In this document: positions 7,529 through 13,752 of the stretch, piece after piece
Numbering within the stretch: position 1 is the stretch's first letter
Layout: every line of letters begins with the position of its first letter
Origin: JAEKLB01 sp050249235
GTDB taxonomy: Bacteria; Actinomycetota; Acidimicrobiia; Acidimicrobiales; CADCSY01
Length of the DNA: 14,901 nt
Assembly: GCA_050249235.1 (NCBI GenBank)
Contig: JBFWQW010000071.1
Span: forward strand, 1-14,901
Reading direction: 5' to 3'
Position numbers and translations under genes: made by a program
Notes under the pieces: model-generated
What the model saw: only the letters and a program-made list of their open reading frames with translations
Told to the model about the DNA's origin: nothing
The model's database searches: none

Positions 7529-7965
7529 CGTGGCCCCGGGGAGGCCTTGAACTGCACCGGGATGCGACCGACGGCGTAGTCCTTGCGGAGCGGGTGGCCC
7601 TCCCAGTCCTCCGGCATGAGGATCCGGGTGAGGTCGGGGTGGCCGTCGAACACGATCCCGTACATGTCGTAGACCTCCCGCTCGGGCGCGTCGGCGCCGG
7701 CGTAGAGGTCGGTGATGGTGGGCAGCCGGGGCTCGCCGGCCGGCACCTGGCAGCGCACCCGCGTCCGGCTGCGGGCCCGCATGTCCACCAGGTTGACGAC
7801 CACCTCGAAGCGCTCCGGCTCGGTGCCCTCCGGGAGGGTTCGGCCCGGGTGGGTGAGGTAGTCGACGGCGGTGAGGTCGACGCAGAGCTCGTGGCCGGCG
7901 GCCTTCAGCTCGGCGACGAGGGCGTGGTAGCCGGCCACGTCGATGTGGACCACCGTGGCGCTCAC
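7525..7965 (-). CDS. nuoC: NADH-quinone oxidoreductase subunit C (NuoC)
   Basis: This is the 30-kDa-type subunit of the complex I peripheral arm. It has no cofactor and packs beside NuoD. It has 146 residues, with the family signature near the C-terminus: EREVYDMYGIVFDGHPDL (96-113, in pieces) followed by ILMPEDWEGHPLRKDY. The N-terminal half (YHALVAELKAAG, LCVDLTAVDYLTHPG) matches the usual fold. The start is GTG at 7965, overlapping the nuoB stop as GTGA. The protein is shorter than many actinobacterial NuoC proteins, which carry longer N-terminal parts, but no better start exists without running deep into nuoB. Its TGA is the left border of the tandem repeat in the transcript. Confidence 0.95.
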   Translation of the reverse strand: MSATVVHIDVAGYHALVAELKAAGHELCVDLTAVDYLTHPGRTLPEGTEPERFEVVVNLVDMRARSRTRVRCQVPAGEPRLPTITDLYAGADAPEREVYDMYGIVFDGHPDLTRILMPEDWEGHPLRKDYAVGRIPVQFKASPGPR

Positions 7966-8510
7966 GGCGCGGCCTGGACCTGGATGCCCGCTCCCCGGCC
8001 GGTCCGCCTGGTGAGCTCGCCGGTCCGGATCTTCTCGTGGAGCGTGAGGATGGCGTGCAGGAGCGTCTGGGGGTTGGGCGGGCATCCCGGCGCGTAGACG
8101 TCGACCGGCACGATCTGGTCGACGCCCTGGACGATGGCGTAGTTGTTGAACATGCCGCCACTCGAGGCGCACACGCCCATCGAGATGACCCACTTCGGCT
8201 CGGCCATCTGGTCGTAGACCTGGCGCAGCACGGGGGCCATCTTCTGGCTCACCCGTCCGGCCACGATCATGAGGTCGGCCTGGCGGGGGGAAGCCCGGAA
8301 CACCTCCATGCCGAACCGGGCCTGGTCGAAGTGCGAGGCCCCGGTGGCCATCATCTCGATGGCGCAGCAGGCCAGGCCGAACGTGGCCGGCCAGACGCTG
8401 TTGCGGCGGGCCCACTTCACGACCTCCTCCAGCGTGCCGGTGAGGAAGTTGTGCTCGAGGCCGGCCAGGCCCAGGCCGGCCTGGAGCCCGGCGTCGCGGT
8501 CCGGCGCCAT
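7962..8510 (-). CDS. nuoB: NADH-quinone oxidoreductase subunit B (NuoB)
   Basis: This subunit carries cluster N2, the terminal iron-sulfur cluster that reduces quinone in complex I. It has 182 residues. The N2 ligands are all present: tandem cysteines C48-C49 in FGLACCAIEMM, C114 in MGVCASSGGMF and C143 in YAPGCPPNPQ. HFDQARFGMEVFRASPRQAD (60-79) is also a hallmark. The ATG at 8510 shares one base with the nuoA stop. The C-terminus after about residue 165 is a short basic tail. The frame is open further upstream to 8765, but that is only overlap with nuoA sequence in another frame and shows no NuoB similarity. Confidence 0.97.
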   Translation of the reverse strand: MAPDRDAGLQAGLGLAGLEHNFLTGTLEEVVKWARRNSVWPATFGLACCAIEMMATGASHFDQARFGMEVFRASPRQADLMIVAGRVSQKMAPVLRQVYDQMAEPKWVISMGVCASSGGMFNNYAIVQGVDQIVPVDVYAPGCPPNPQTLLHAILTLHEKIRTGELTRRTGRGAGIQVQAAP

Positions 8511-8998
8511 CAGGCCGCGCCCTCCCGGGCCGCGGCCGGCTCCCGCCCGGGCGGCACGAACCGGCCCTCCGTCCCGACGAGGCGGACGGTGCTGGTCGTC
8601 GTGCGGGTGGCGTCGACGCCCGGTCCGCGGCGCGACCGCCGGGACGGGCCCCAGTCGAGGGCGCCCTGCGACACCATCCAGACGAACACGATCACGAAGG
8701 GCACCGTGAACTCGGCCAGGACGAAGAGCCCGTAGGTGCCCAGCTGGCGGTACACCGTGGCCCACGGGAACAGGAAGATGATCTCGATGTCGAAGATGAT
8801 GAAGATCATCGCCACCAGGTAGAAGCGCACGGGGAAGCGGTCCGGGGGCTCACGGGTGGGGACGATCCCGCTCTCGTAGGGCGCCGACTTCGGAGCCGTG
8901 GGGCGGCTGGGGCCGAGCAGGCGCGAGGTGACGATGCTGCCGAGGACGAAGACGACCGCGAGGACGAAGGTGACGAGCAGCGGCAGGTAGTCGTCCAA
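8510..8998 (-). CDS. nuoA: NADH-quinone oxidoreductase subunit A (NuoA)
   Basis: This is a three-helix membrane subunit of complex I next to NuoH. It has 162 residues: helices around 6-27, 58-80 and 87-110, with the conserved loop YESGIVPT (41-48) and FYLVAMIFIIFDIEIIFLFPWA around 59-80, including the acidic pair D70/E72. About 45 residues follow the last helix; this Arg/Thr/Pro-rich tail is longer than in the usual 115-145-residue protein. The start is TTG at 8998, giving MDDYLPLL as expected for the family; the ribosome-binding site is weak (AGGT). The TTG and the weak site may set a lower translation rate, or coupling from the gene ending ten bases upstream may compensate. Confidence 0.93.
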   Translation of the reverse strand: MDDYLPLLVTFVLAVVFVLGSIVTSRLLGPSRPTAPKSAPYESGIVPTREPPDRFPVRFYLVAMIFIIFDIEIIFLFPWATVYRQLGTYGLFVLAEFTVPFVIVFVWMVSQGALDWGPSRRSRRGPGVDATRTTTSTVRLVGTEGRFVPPGREPAAAREGAA

Positions 8999-9008
8999 CG
9001 GAGACCTG

Positions 9009-9776
9009 TCAGGCCGCCGCCGCGGCAGCCCGGGCCGCGGCGACGGCCTTGTCGCGACGGTGCAGGACGTTGCAGGTGATCCCGAACACGATGGCCGACG
9101 CGATGGTGAGGGTGACCGACGGGAGGCGGAGGGCCCCGAGGTCGCGAACCAGGACCACCGAGTACACCGGCGCCGAGGGGTCGACCTCGGCGGGGGGCGG
9201 CGCCGTGCCGAAGGGGACCTCGACCGGCTTGACCCGCTGCACCTGGACGATGGCGTGGTGGACCGGATGGGGGCCGGGCAGCCAGTCGTTGACGAAGTTC
9301 TTCTCCTTGCCGCCCTTGTCGTAGGCGTCGATCACCTTGAAGTCGCTCTCGGTCTCGAACGTCTCGGCGATCGGGCTCTCCTCGGCGACCAGGGCGGCTG
9401 AGGCGGCGGCCTGGGCCTCGCCCCGCCTGGGGTCGTCGGCGGCCAGCTGGCTCCAGGACGACAGGTCGTGGGCGTCCTCCAGCGCGGCGGCACCCAGGTC
9501 GGTGGCCGAGGTGCTCTGCACGACCTCCGACACCTTCCAGGACGGGAGGGGGCCCTGGTAGCCGATGCCGTAGATCGCCCACACGATGCCCATGAGGAGC
9601 ATCCAGCCCGAGAGGCCGGCGATCGAGACCAGCACGCCGACCCGGCCACCGAGGTTGGTGCTGAGCAGGACGTAGATCGATCCCATCAGCACGGCCACGC
9701 CGACGAGGACGGTGAGGATGCCCCGGAGCCCGGGGGACCACTCGATCTGGAAGGCGGCCACGGCGAGATCGAACAT
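9009..9776 (-). CDS. Unrecognised three-helix membrane protein between cytochrome c and nuoA
   Basis: I do not recognise this family. The 255-residue protein has two N-terminal hydrophobic helices (about 17-39 and 48-72), a hydrophilic stretch of about 140 residues, and a third helix (about 216-237) followed by a short basic/Ala-rich tail. The hydrophilic part has an acidic Ala-rich section (95-140) and then a more ordered section with HPVHHAIVQVQ (170-180) and a Pro-rich turn before YSVVLVRDLGALRLPS. There are no cysteine pairs and no CxxCH, so no covalent heme or cluster is evident. Only two bases separate it from the cytochrome c stop, and ten lie between its stop and nuoA. It could be an accessory or linking subunit for either neighbouring complex. 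It is not NuoJ, although NuoJ is also a small membrane protein. Confidence 0.85.
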   Translation of the reverse strand: MFDLAVAAFQIEWSPGLRGILTVLVGVAVLMGSIYVLLSTNLGGRVGVLVSIAGLSGWMLLMGIVWAIYGIGYQGPLPSWKVSEVVQSTSATDLGAAALEDAHDLSSWSQLAADDPRRGEAQAAASAALVAEESPIAETFETESDFKVIDAYDKGGKEKNFVNDWLPGPHPVHHAIVQVQRVKPVEVPFGTAPPPAEVDPSAPVYSVVLVRDLGALRLPSVTLTIASAIVFGITCNVLHRRDKAVAAARAAAAAA

Positions 9777-9778
9777 CC

Positions 9779-10966
9779 TCAGCCTCCCGTCGCGGTGCGG
9801 TCGAGCGACCGCTCGTAGTCGACGATCGCCTCGATCTGGTCCTCGGTGAGCACCTTGCCGAAGTAGGGCATCCGCCCCGTGATCAGGCCGAACCGCCCGT
9901 ACCTGGCGCCGATCTGGCCGCCGTCACGGACCCAGGCGATGTGGCCTTCCTCGGTCGGGAACTGGCTCAGGACGTTGAAGAGGGCGGGGCCCATCGCGCC
10001 GCTGCCCGGAGCCTGCGGGTCGCCCGTCGACCAGCCGAAGGTGTGGCACCGGGCGCAGTTCACGTTGTAGAGCGCGGCGCCGAGCGTCTGCTCCTGCTCC
10101 AGGGCGATCTCCGTCTCGAGGGAGTGGATCCGGTTCTGGAGGTTCGTCCGGTCGCTGAGGCTGGTCGCCTCGGCCAGGGCGGCCCGTGCCGTCTCGAGCT
10201 GCGCCGGCAGCGAGCGCATCCGATCGAGCTCGGCCTGGGCCGCGGCGGCGGCCGCCTCCCGGGCCTCCTCGGCGTTTGCCGCCTCGCCCGAGTAGGGCTC
10301 GACGCCGGCGACCGACTTGAGGTAGGCGATCAGGTTGTCGATCTGCTGGTCGTTGAGGGGCCCGCCCCCTTCCAGCCCCCACGGCGGCATCGGCGAGTAC
10401 GGCCGGCCGTAGACGAGCACCTGGCGGAGCTGCTCGTCGTTCATGCGGAGGGCCACGTAGCGCAGCGCCGGCGCCGGCCAGTCCACCTGGCGGACCGGCG
10501 CGTTCGTCACGGGATCGGTGATGGTGTAGGGCGCCACCCCGCCGTCGAGGCCGCCGTGGCAGCCGGCGCAGTCGAACCCGCCTTCGGCCGTCGGGGCGAA
10601 CAGGGCCTCGCCGCCGACCGGCTGGCCGACGTGGACGGCGTCGCCCGCGGCCCGGTCCCGGAAGAAGGCCACGGCGCCGTCCTGGCGGCCCGGCTCGGCC
10701 AGCCAGTACAGGGGCAGCCCCACGCCCACGACGACCAGGCAGGCCAGGCCGAACAGCTGGGCCCGCTCGAGGCGGAAGCCCTCGAGCTCCTCGTCGGAGT
10801 ACCAGGGCTTGCGGTTGGGGGCCAGCTCGATCTCGGCGCCGACCTCTGGCCGGGCCCGGCGGATGCTGGCGAGGATCCAGAGGATCCAGCCCACGGCCGC
10901 GACGAGGAAGATGACCAGCGCGATCGACTGCTGGGTGCTCGCCGCGAAGAGCGCGTCCACGGCCAT
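9779..10966 (-). CDS. Membrane-anchored diheme cytochrome c of the quinol-cytochrome c reductase
   Basis: This protein is likely the c-heme subunit that accepts electrons from the Rieske protein on the outer face of the membrane. It has 395 residues, with hydrophobic helices at about 13-35 and 71-90, then two heme domains. Heme sites are C133-A-G-C136-H137 with probable Met ligand M193 (SPMPPWG), and C304-A-R-C307-H308 with probable M366 (GRMPYFG). Between them lies a 60-65-residue charged Ala/Glu/Leu-rich stretch (about 228-293) that reads as a helical coiled coil. The ATG at 10966 overlaps the Rieske stop by one base. It plays the role of QcrC in actinobacteria, but the two N-terminal helices and the coiled-coil linker differ from the QcrC that I know, so I give no symbol. 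Confidence 0.92.
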   Translation of the reverse strand: MAVDALFAASTQQSIALVIFLVAAVGWILWILASIRRARPEVGAEIELAPNRKPWYSDEELEGFRLERAQLFGLACLVVVGVGLPLYWLAEPGRQDGAVAFFRDRAAGDAVHVGQPVGGEALFAPTAEGGFDCAGCHGGLDGGVAPYTITDPVTNAPVRQVDWPAPALRYVALRMNDEQLRQVLVYGRPYSPMPPWGLEGGGPLNDQQIDNLIAYLKSVAGVEPYSGEAANAEEAREAAAAAAQAELDRMRSLPAQLETARAALAEATSLSDRTNLQNRIHSLETEIALEQEQTLGAALYNVNCARCHTFGWSTGDPQAPGSGAMGPALFNVLSQFPTEEGHIAWVRDGGQIGARYGRFGLITGRMPYFGKVLTEDQIEAIVDYERSLDRTATGG

Positions 10967-11817
10967 CAGTGCTCCCCCGCGAGGGAGATGCAATGGGGCC
11001 CCTCGGCCTCCTGGCCGGTGGTGTTCGTGCCCTTGGGCGGCCCGATGATGACGACGCCGGTGTTCACCGACACCCGCCCGCCGGACGTGTCGACGGGGAA
11101 GCGGTCGAGGCCGCGGGGGGCGGGCCCGCCCTTCTGCTCGCCGACCCGGTTGTACTGCGAGCCGTGGCAGCCGCACTCGAACCACTGCGACGTGGTGCAG
11201 AAGGGGACGCGGCAGCCCAGGTGGACGCACTTCTGGTAGAGGGCGACCAGGCCGGCCTCCATCCCGTCGAGCTCGGCCCCGTAGACCGCCTGGGCCTTCT
11301 CGATCGCCTCCTGGGGATAGTGGGCGAGGAAGAAGCGGCCCTCGGCCACGTACAGGGGCTGACGGCCCTGCTCGATGGTGGCGAGCACGTCGTCGATGCT
11401 CCCCGCGCTGACGGTGGAGCCGAAGCCGGTGGAGGCACCCGGCCAGAGGAAGGCCAGCATCGAGGCGCCGAAGCCCCCGAGCGACACGCTCATCATCGTG
11501 ACCATGCCGCGGTTGAAGAACTGGCGGCGGGTGACCCCGAGCGTCTCGGGATCGACGGGCGAGAACGGCACCGGGGCGGTCTCGGCCACCGGCTCGACGT
11601 CGGTGCCCGGCTGCCGGTAGATGGACTGGGCGGCCCGCTCGACCTCGCGACCGGTGGGGCCGGGCTCGAGGAACTCGCTGCCGCCGACGTCCTTCCTGAC
11701 GGTCTCGCGTGACAGCAGCGGCCGTGCATCGCGGCGGCGGCTGGCCCCGAAGAGGACGAGCGCGCCGAGGACCACGAGGACCACGGTTCCGATGATCGCG
11801 ATGGAGGTGCCAGACAT
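10966..11817 (-). CDS. Rieske iron-sulfur subunit of the quinol-cytochrome c reductase
   Basis: This is the 2Fe-2S subunit that takes one electron from menaquinol at the outer quinone site. It has 283 residues. The cluster ligands are C197 and H199 (CVHLGC) and C215 and H218 (CGCHGS); C202 and C217 form the expected disulfide. A further cysteine, C207, lies between the boxes, and a Pro-containing loop GPAPRGL follows. There is an N-terminal helix (5-24) and a second hydrophobic segment (about 104-125) preceded by the twin arginines R97-R98 in TRRQFF, which fits Tat-dependent folding and export of the cluster domain. The extra N-terminal helix and 70-residue linker recall actinobacterial QcrA. 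The ATG at 11817 lies nine bases after the upstream stop, with GGGAG nearby. Confidence 0.95.
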   Translation of the reverse strand: MSGTSIAIIGTVVLVVLGALVLFGASRRRDARPLLSRETVRKDVGGSEFLEPGPTGREVERAAQSIYRQPGTDVEPVAETAPVPFSPVDPETLGVTRRQFFNRGMVTMMSVSLGGFGASMLAFLWPGASTGFGSTVSAGSIDDVLATIEQGRQPLYVAEGRFFLAHYPQEAIEKAQAVYGAELDGMEAGLVALYQKCVHLGCRVPFCTTSQWFECGCHGSQYNRVGEQKGGPAPRGLDRFPVDTSGGRVSVNTGVVIIGPPKGTNTTGQEAEGPHCISLAGEH

Positions 11818-11826
11818 TGCCGCTCC

Positions 11827-12519
11827 CTACAGCTCGAAGAAGAGGCCGTCTTTCCAGGGGAACACGAAGTTCTGCCCGGGGCCTCGGAAGAAGGACCCGA
11901 TCATCACCAGCACGGCCCAGAACATCAGGTGCACGGTCATGAGGGAGATGGCGAACTTGCGGTCCTCGGGACGGTTCGAGGGGTTCTTGTCGATGTAGGG
12001 CGCCAGCATCAGGACGAACAGCCCCATGCCCGGGATGGTCACGCCGGCGACCATCGGGTGGAACATGGTCAGCAGCTCCTGGAGGCCGAGGAAGTACCAC
12101 GGCGCCTTGGAGGGGTTGGGGGTGAGGTTGAAGTTGGCCAGCGAGAGCAGCGGCGCGTTCACGAAGATCGAGAAGATGAGCAGGAACGCCGTGATGAACA
12201 GGGCGGCCACGAACTCGGCGAGGAGCAGGTGGGGCCAGGTGTGGACCTTGTCGACCGGCGTGGCCCGCACGTCCTGGATCGAGCCGGCCTTGACGACGGT
12301 GAGCAGGCGCTGAGTGTGGCCGGCCGGCCCGGTGGCGAGGGGTGCCCCGGCGCCGGGCGGCGCCGCGACGGCGGTGCGCTCGGCGGTGGCGACGGCCCCG
12401 CCGCCGGCCGGTGCGCCGGCCTCGGTTGCCGCCGCGGGGGCGTCGCCCCCGGCGCCGGCCGCGGCCTTCTCGCGGGCGGCCTGGGCCCGCTTGAGGAGGT
12501 GCTCGGGGATCTCGGTCAC
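11827..12519 (-). CDS. Cytochrome b C-terminal half (subunit IV / QcrC-of-Bacillus type)
   Basis: This is the second half of a split cytochrome b and forms part of the outer quinol-oxidising site. It has 230 residues. About 90 hydrophilic residues come first, Ala/Gly/Pro-rich after an N-terminal MTEIPEHLLKRAQAAREK. Helices follow at about 98-120, 155-175 and 190-211. The quinone-site region reads PNPSKAPWYFLGLQELL (134-150), where many relatives have PEWY. The start is GTG at 12519, with a strong AGGAGG (12531-12526) six bases away, which supports this start and therefore the long N-terminal extension. That extension closely matches the N-terminus of the divergent cytochrome c gene at 14483. 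The upstream b6-type gene ends 16 bases before the start. Confidence 0.93.
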   Translation of the reverse strand: MTEIPEHLLKRAQAAREKAAAGAGGDAPAAATEAGAPAGGGAVATAERTAVAAPPGAGAPLATGPAGHTQRLLTVVKAGSIQDVRATPVDKVHTWPHLLLAEFVAALFITAFLLIFSIFVNAPLLSLANFNLTPNPSKAPWYFLGLQELLTMFHPMVAGVTIPGMGLFVLMLAPYIDKNPSNRPEDRKFAISLMTVHLMFWAVLVMIGSFFRGPGQNFVFPWKDGLFFEL

Positions 12520-12525
12520 GTGGTG

Positions 12526-12531
12526 CCTCCT
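12526..12531 (-). promoter_or_regulatory. Strong ribosome-binding site for the cytochrome b C-terminal gene
   Basis: The coding strand reads AGGAGG, six bases before the GTG at 12519. This is the best Shine-Dalgarno match in the operon. It decides the start of a gene whose first 90 residues are low-complexity and could otherwise be doubted. Confidence 0.8.
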
Positions 12532-12535
12532 CTCC

Positions 12536-13318
12536 CTACAGCGGCCCGCTGATGCCGCCGTCCTTGCGCACCCGCCAGAAGTGGATCGCCATGAAGATGA
12601 CGATCACGAACGGGAGCATCAGGACGTGCAGGACGTACCAGCGCAGGAGGGTGTCGTTGCCGATCTCGACGCCGCCCAGGAGGACGAAGCGGACCTGCGA
12701 GCCGAACACCGGGGTGTAGCCCATCATGTTCGTGCCGACGGTCACGGCCCAGAGGGACAGCTGGTCCCACGGCAGCAGGTAGCCGGTGAACGAGAGCAGC
12801 AGGGTGAGCATCAGCAGGATGACGCCGATCACCCAGTTGAACTCCCGGGGCGGCTTGTAGGCCCCGTGGTAGAAGACGCGGGCCATGTGCAGGAAGACGG
12901 ACAGCACCATCAGGTGGGCCGCCCATCGGTGCATGTTCCTGACCAGGAGGCCGAAGGTGACGGCGGTGTGGAGCGTGTAGATGTCGTTCCAGGCCGACAC
13001 CGCGGTGGGCCGGTAGAAGAACATCAGGAAGATGCCGGTGACCGTGAGCAGGATGAAGAGGAAGAACGACAGGCCGCCGAGGCAGAGCGTGTAGCTGACC
13101 TTGACGGCGTGGCGCTTCACCTTGACCGGGTGCAGGTGGTACAGCACCGAGTTCATGATCACGTAGGACCGGTTCCGGGGGCTGTCGGTGTAGCCCTTCC
13201 GGAAGATGGAGCCGGGGCGGAAGATGGAGTTCCAGGCCTGCGAGCCCTGCACGGACTCGCCGAGCTTGGCCATCCGCTCGGCGACGCCGGGGCCCTTGTT
13301 GTCGATCGTCTTGGCCAT
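12536..13318 (-). CDS. Cytochrome b6-type subunit (N-terminal half of split cytochrome b)
   Basis: This is the diheme membrane core of the quinol-cytochrome c reductase. It has 260 residues with four helices. Heme ligands are H130 and H144 (NMHRW, FLHMAR), 14 apart, and H231 and H246 (VLHVL, AIHFW), 15 apart, which is the b6f-type spacing. R127, three before H130, GYLLPWDQ (179-186) and the terminal RKDGGISGPL all match b6. C79 in CLGG lies 51 residues before H130, exactly as Cys35 precedes His86 in chloroplast b6, where the cysteine binds heme c_i. The ATG at 13318 has GAGGGA just upstream, and 20 bases separate it from the ferredoxin stop. A 70-residue hydrophilic N-terminus precedes the first helix. 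Assignment is firm; heme c_i is a prediction. Confidence 0.95.
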   Translation of the reverse strand: MAKTIDNKGPGVAERMAKLGESVQGSQAWNSIFRPGSIFRKGYTDSPRNRSYVIMNSVLYHLHPVKVKRHAVKVSYTLCLGGLSFFLFILLTVTGIFLMFFYRPTAVSAWNDIYTLHTAVTFGLLVRNMHRWAAHLMVLSVFLHMARVFYHGAYKPPREFNWVIGVILLMLTLLLSFTGYLLPWDQLSLWAVTVGTNMMGYTPVFGSQVRFVLLGGVEIGNDTLLRWYVLHVLMLPFVIVIFMAIHFWRVRKDGGISGPL

Positions 13319-13338
13319 GTTCCCTCGGGGCTCGCTTC

Positions 13339-13752
13339 CTAGAACCGCATGCCGTAGGCGTAGCCGTGGTTGTTGTCGCGCTGATGGATGTCGCCGTCGC
13401 GGGCGGAGACACCGGTCTTGCCGAGGACGATCACACCGGTCGGGCAGCGGTCGACGCAGAGGGCGCACCGGGTGCAGACGTCCTCGTCGACCACGAAGAC
13501 GACGTGGTCGTCGGGATCGATGCCGGGCTCGACCGTGTTGGTGGCCTCCCGCACGGCGTCGGTCGACAGCATGTGGATGCACTTCCACGGGCAGATGTCG
13601 ACGCAGCCCTCGCACATGATGCACTCGGCCTGGTCGATGTGGAGGAATTGCTTCGGCTTGACGCTCTTCTCGAGCTGGGCCGGATCGATCTCCTGGAGCA
13701 GGTAGTCGCCCGAGAAGACCGGCATGGGCGGGTTGGCGTCGGTGCGGGCCAT
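13339..13752 (-). CDS. Two-cluster 4Fe-4S ferredoxin-like protein in the cytochrome b operon
   Basis: This is a 137-residue soluble electron-transfer protein with two complete 4Fe-4S motifs: C44, C47, C50, C54-P and C93, C96, C99, C103-P. A ninth cysteine, C58, sits just after the first motif (CPWKC). About 30 residues (60-90, acidic) separate the motifs, so it is longer than the small clostridial-type ferredoxins. There is no signal peptide or membrane helix, which places it in the cytoplasm. The N-terminal 40 residues and the C-terminal tail (NNHGYAYGMRF) match no domain that I know. The ATG at 13752 overlaps the stop of the preceding membrane-protein gene by one base. Position and coupling suggest a partner or subunit of the b6-like complex, either as electron donor or acceptor on the cytoplasmic side. 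Confidence 0.9.
   Translation of the reverse strand: MARTDANPPMPVFSGDYLLQEIDPAQLEKSVKPKQFLHIDQAECIMCEGCVDICPWKCIHMLSTDAVREATNTVEPGIDPDDHVVFVVDEDVCTRCALCVDRCPTGVIVLGKTGVSARDGDIHQRDNNHGYAYGMRF

Larger units (their letters stand above)
7350..7532 (-). repeat. Two identical 86-bp tandem units inserted between nuoC and nuoD
   Basis: Bases 7355-7440 and 7441-7526 are identical over all 86 positions. The 11-base sequence CGCTCATCGTG (CACGATGAGCG on the coding strand) occurs at all three junctions: 7350-7360, 7436-7446 and 7522-7532. It contains the nuoC stop at one end and the nuoD start at the other. Each unit holds a perfect 7-bp stem with a 3-base loop (7367-7383 and 7453-7469, CGGGGGC-TGC-GCCCCCG), an internal imperfect repeat CAGCGAG(T/C)CGTGC, and a GGAG placed five bases before the next ATG. 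This is the only gap over 20 bases inside the operon. The layout suggests insertion of a small palindromic element into an ATGA overlap, followed by tandem duplication. The family identity is not known to me. Confidence 0.9.

Noticed and set aside
7350..7532. CRISPR array or attachment-site reading of the tandem repeat
   Set aside because: There are only two contiguous identical units with no unique spacers, no cas genes and no integrase. The start/stop overlaps explain the boundaries better.
9009..9776. Calling the 255-residue protein NuoJ or another nuo subunit
   Set aside because: NuoJ has five helices and lies after nuoI. This protein has three helices and a large hydrophilic middle, and comes before nuoA.
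10967..12100. Upstream extension of the cytochrome c frame to 12100
   Set aside because: The added part is an out-of-frame reading of the Rieske and cytochrome b genes, very Arg/Pro-rich, and the true ATG overlaps the Rieske stop.
12300..12500. Frameshift or decay in the Ala/Gly-rich N-terminus of the cytochrome b C-terminal gene
   Set aside because: The strong AGGAGG and the IPEHLL match to the divergent cytochrome c show that the long N-terminus is real; the divergent gene has the same kind of linker.
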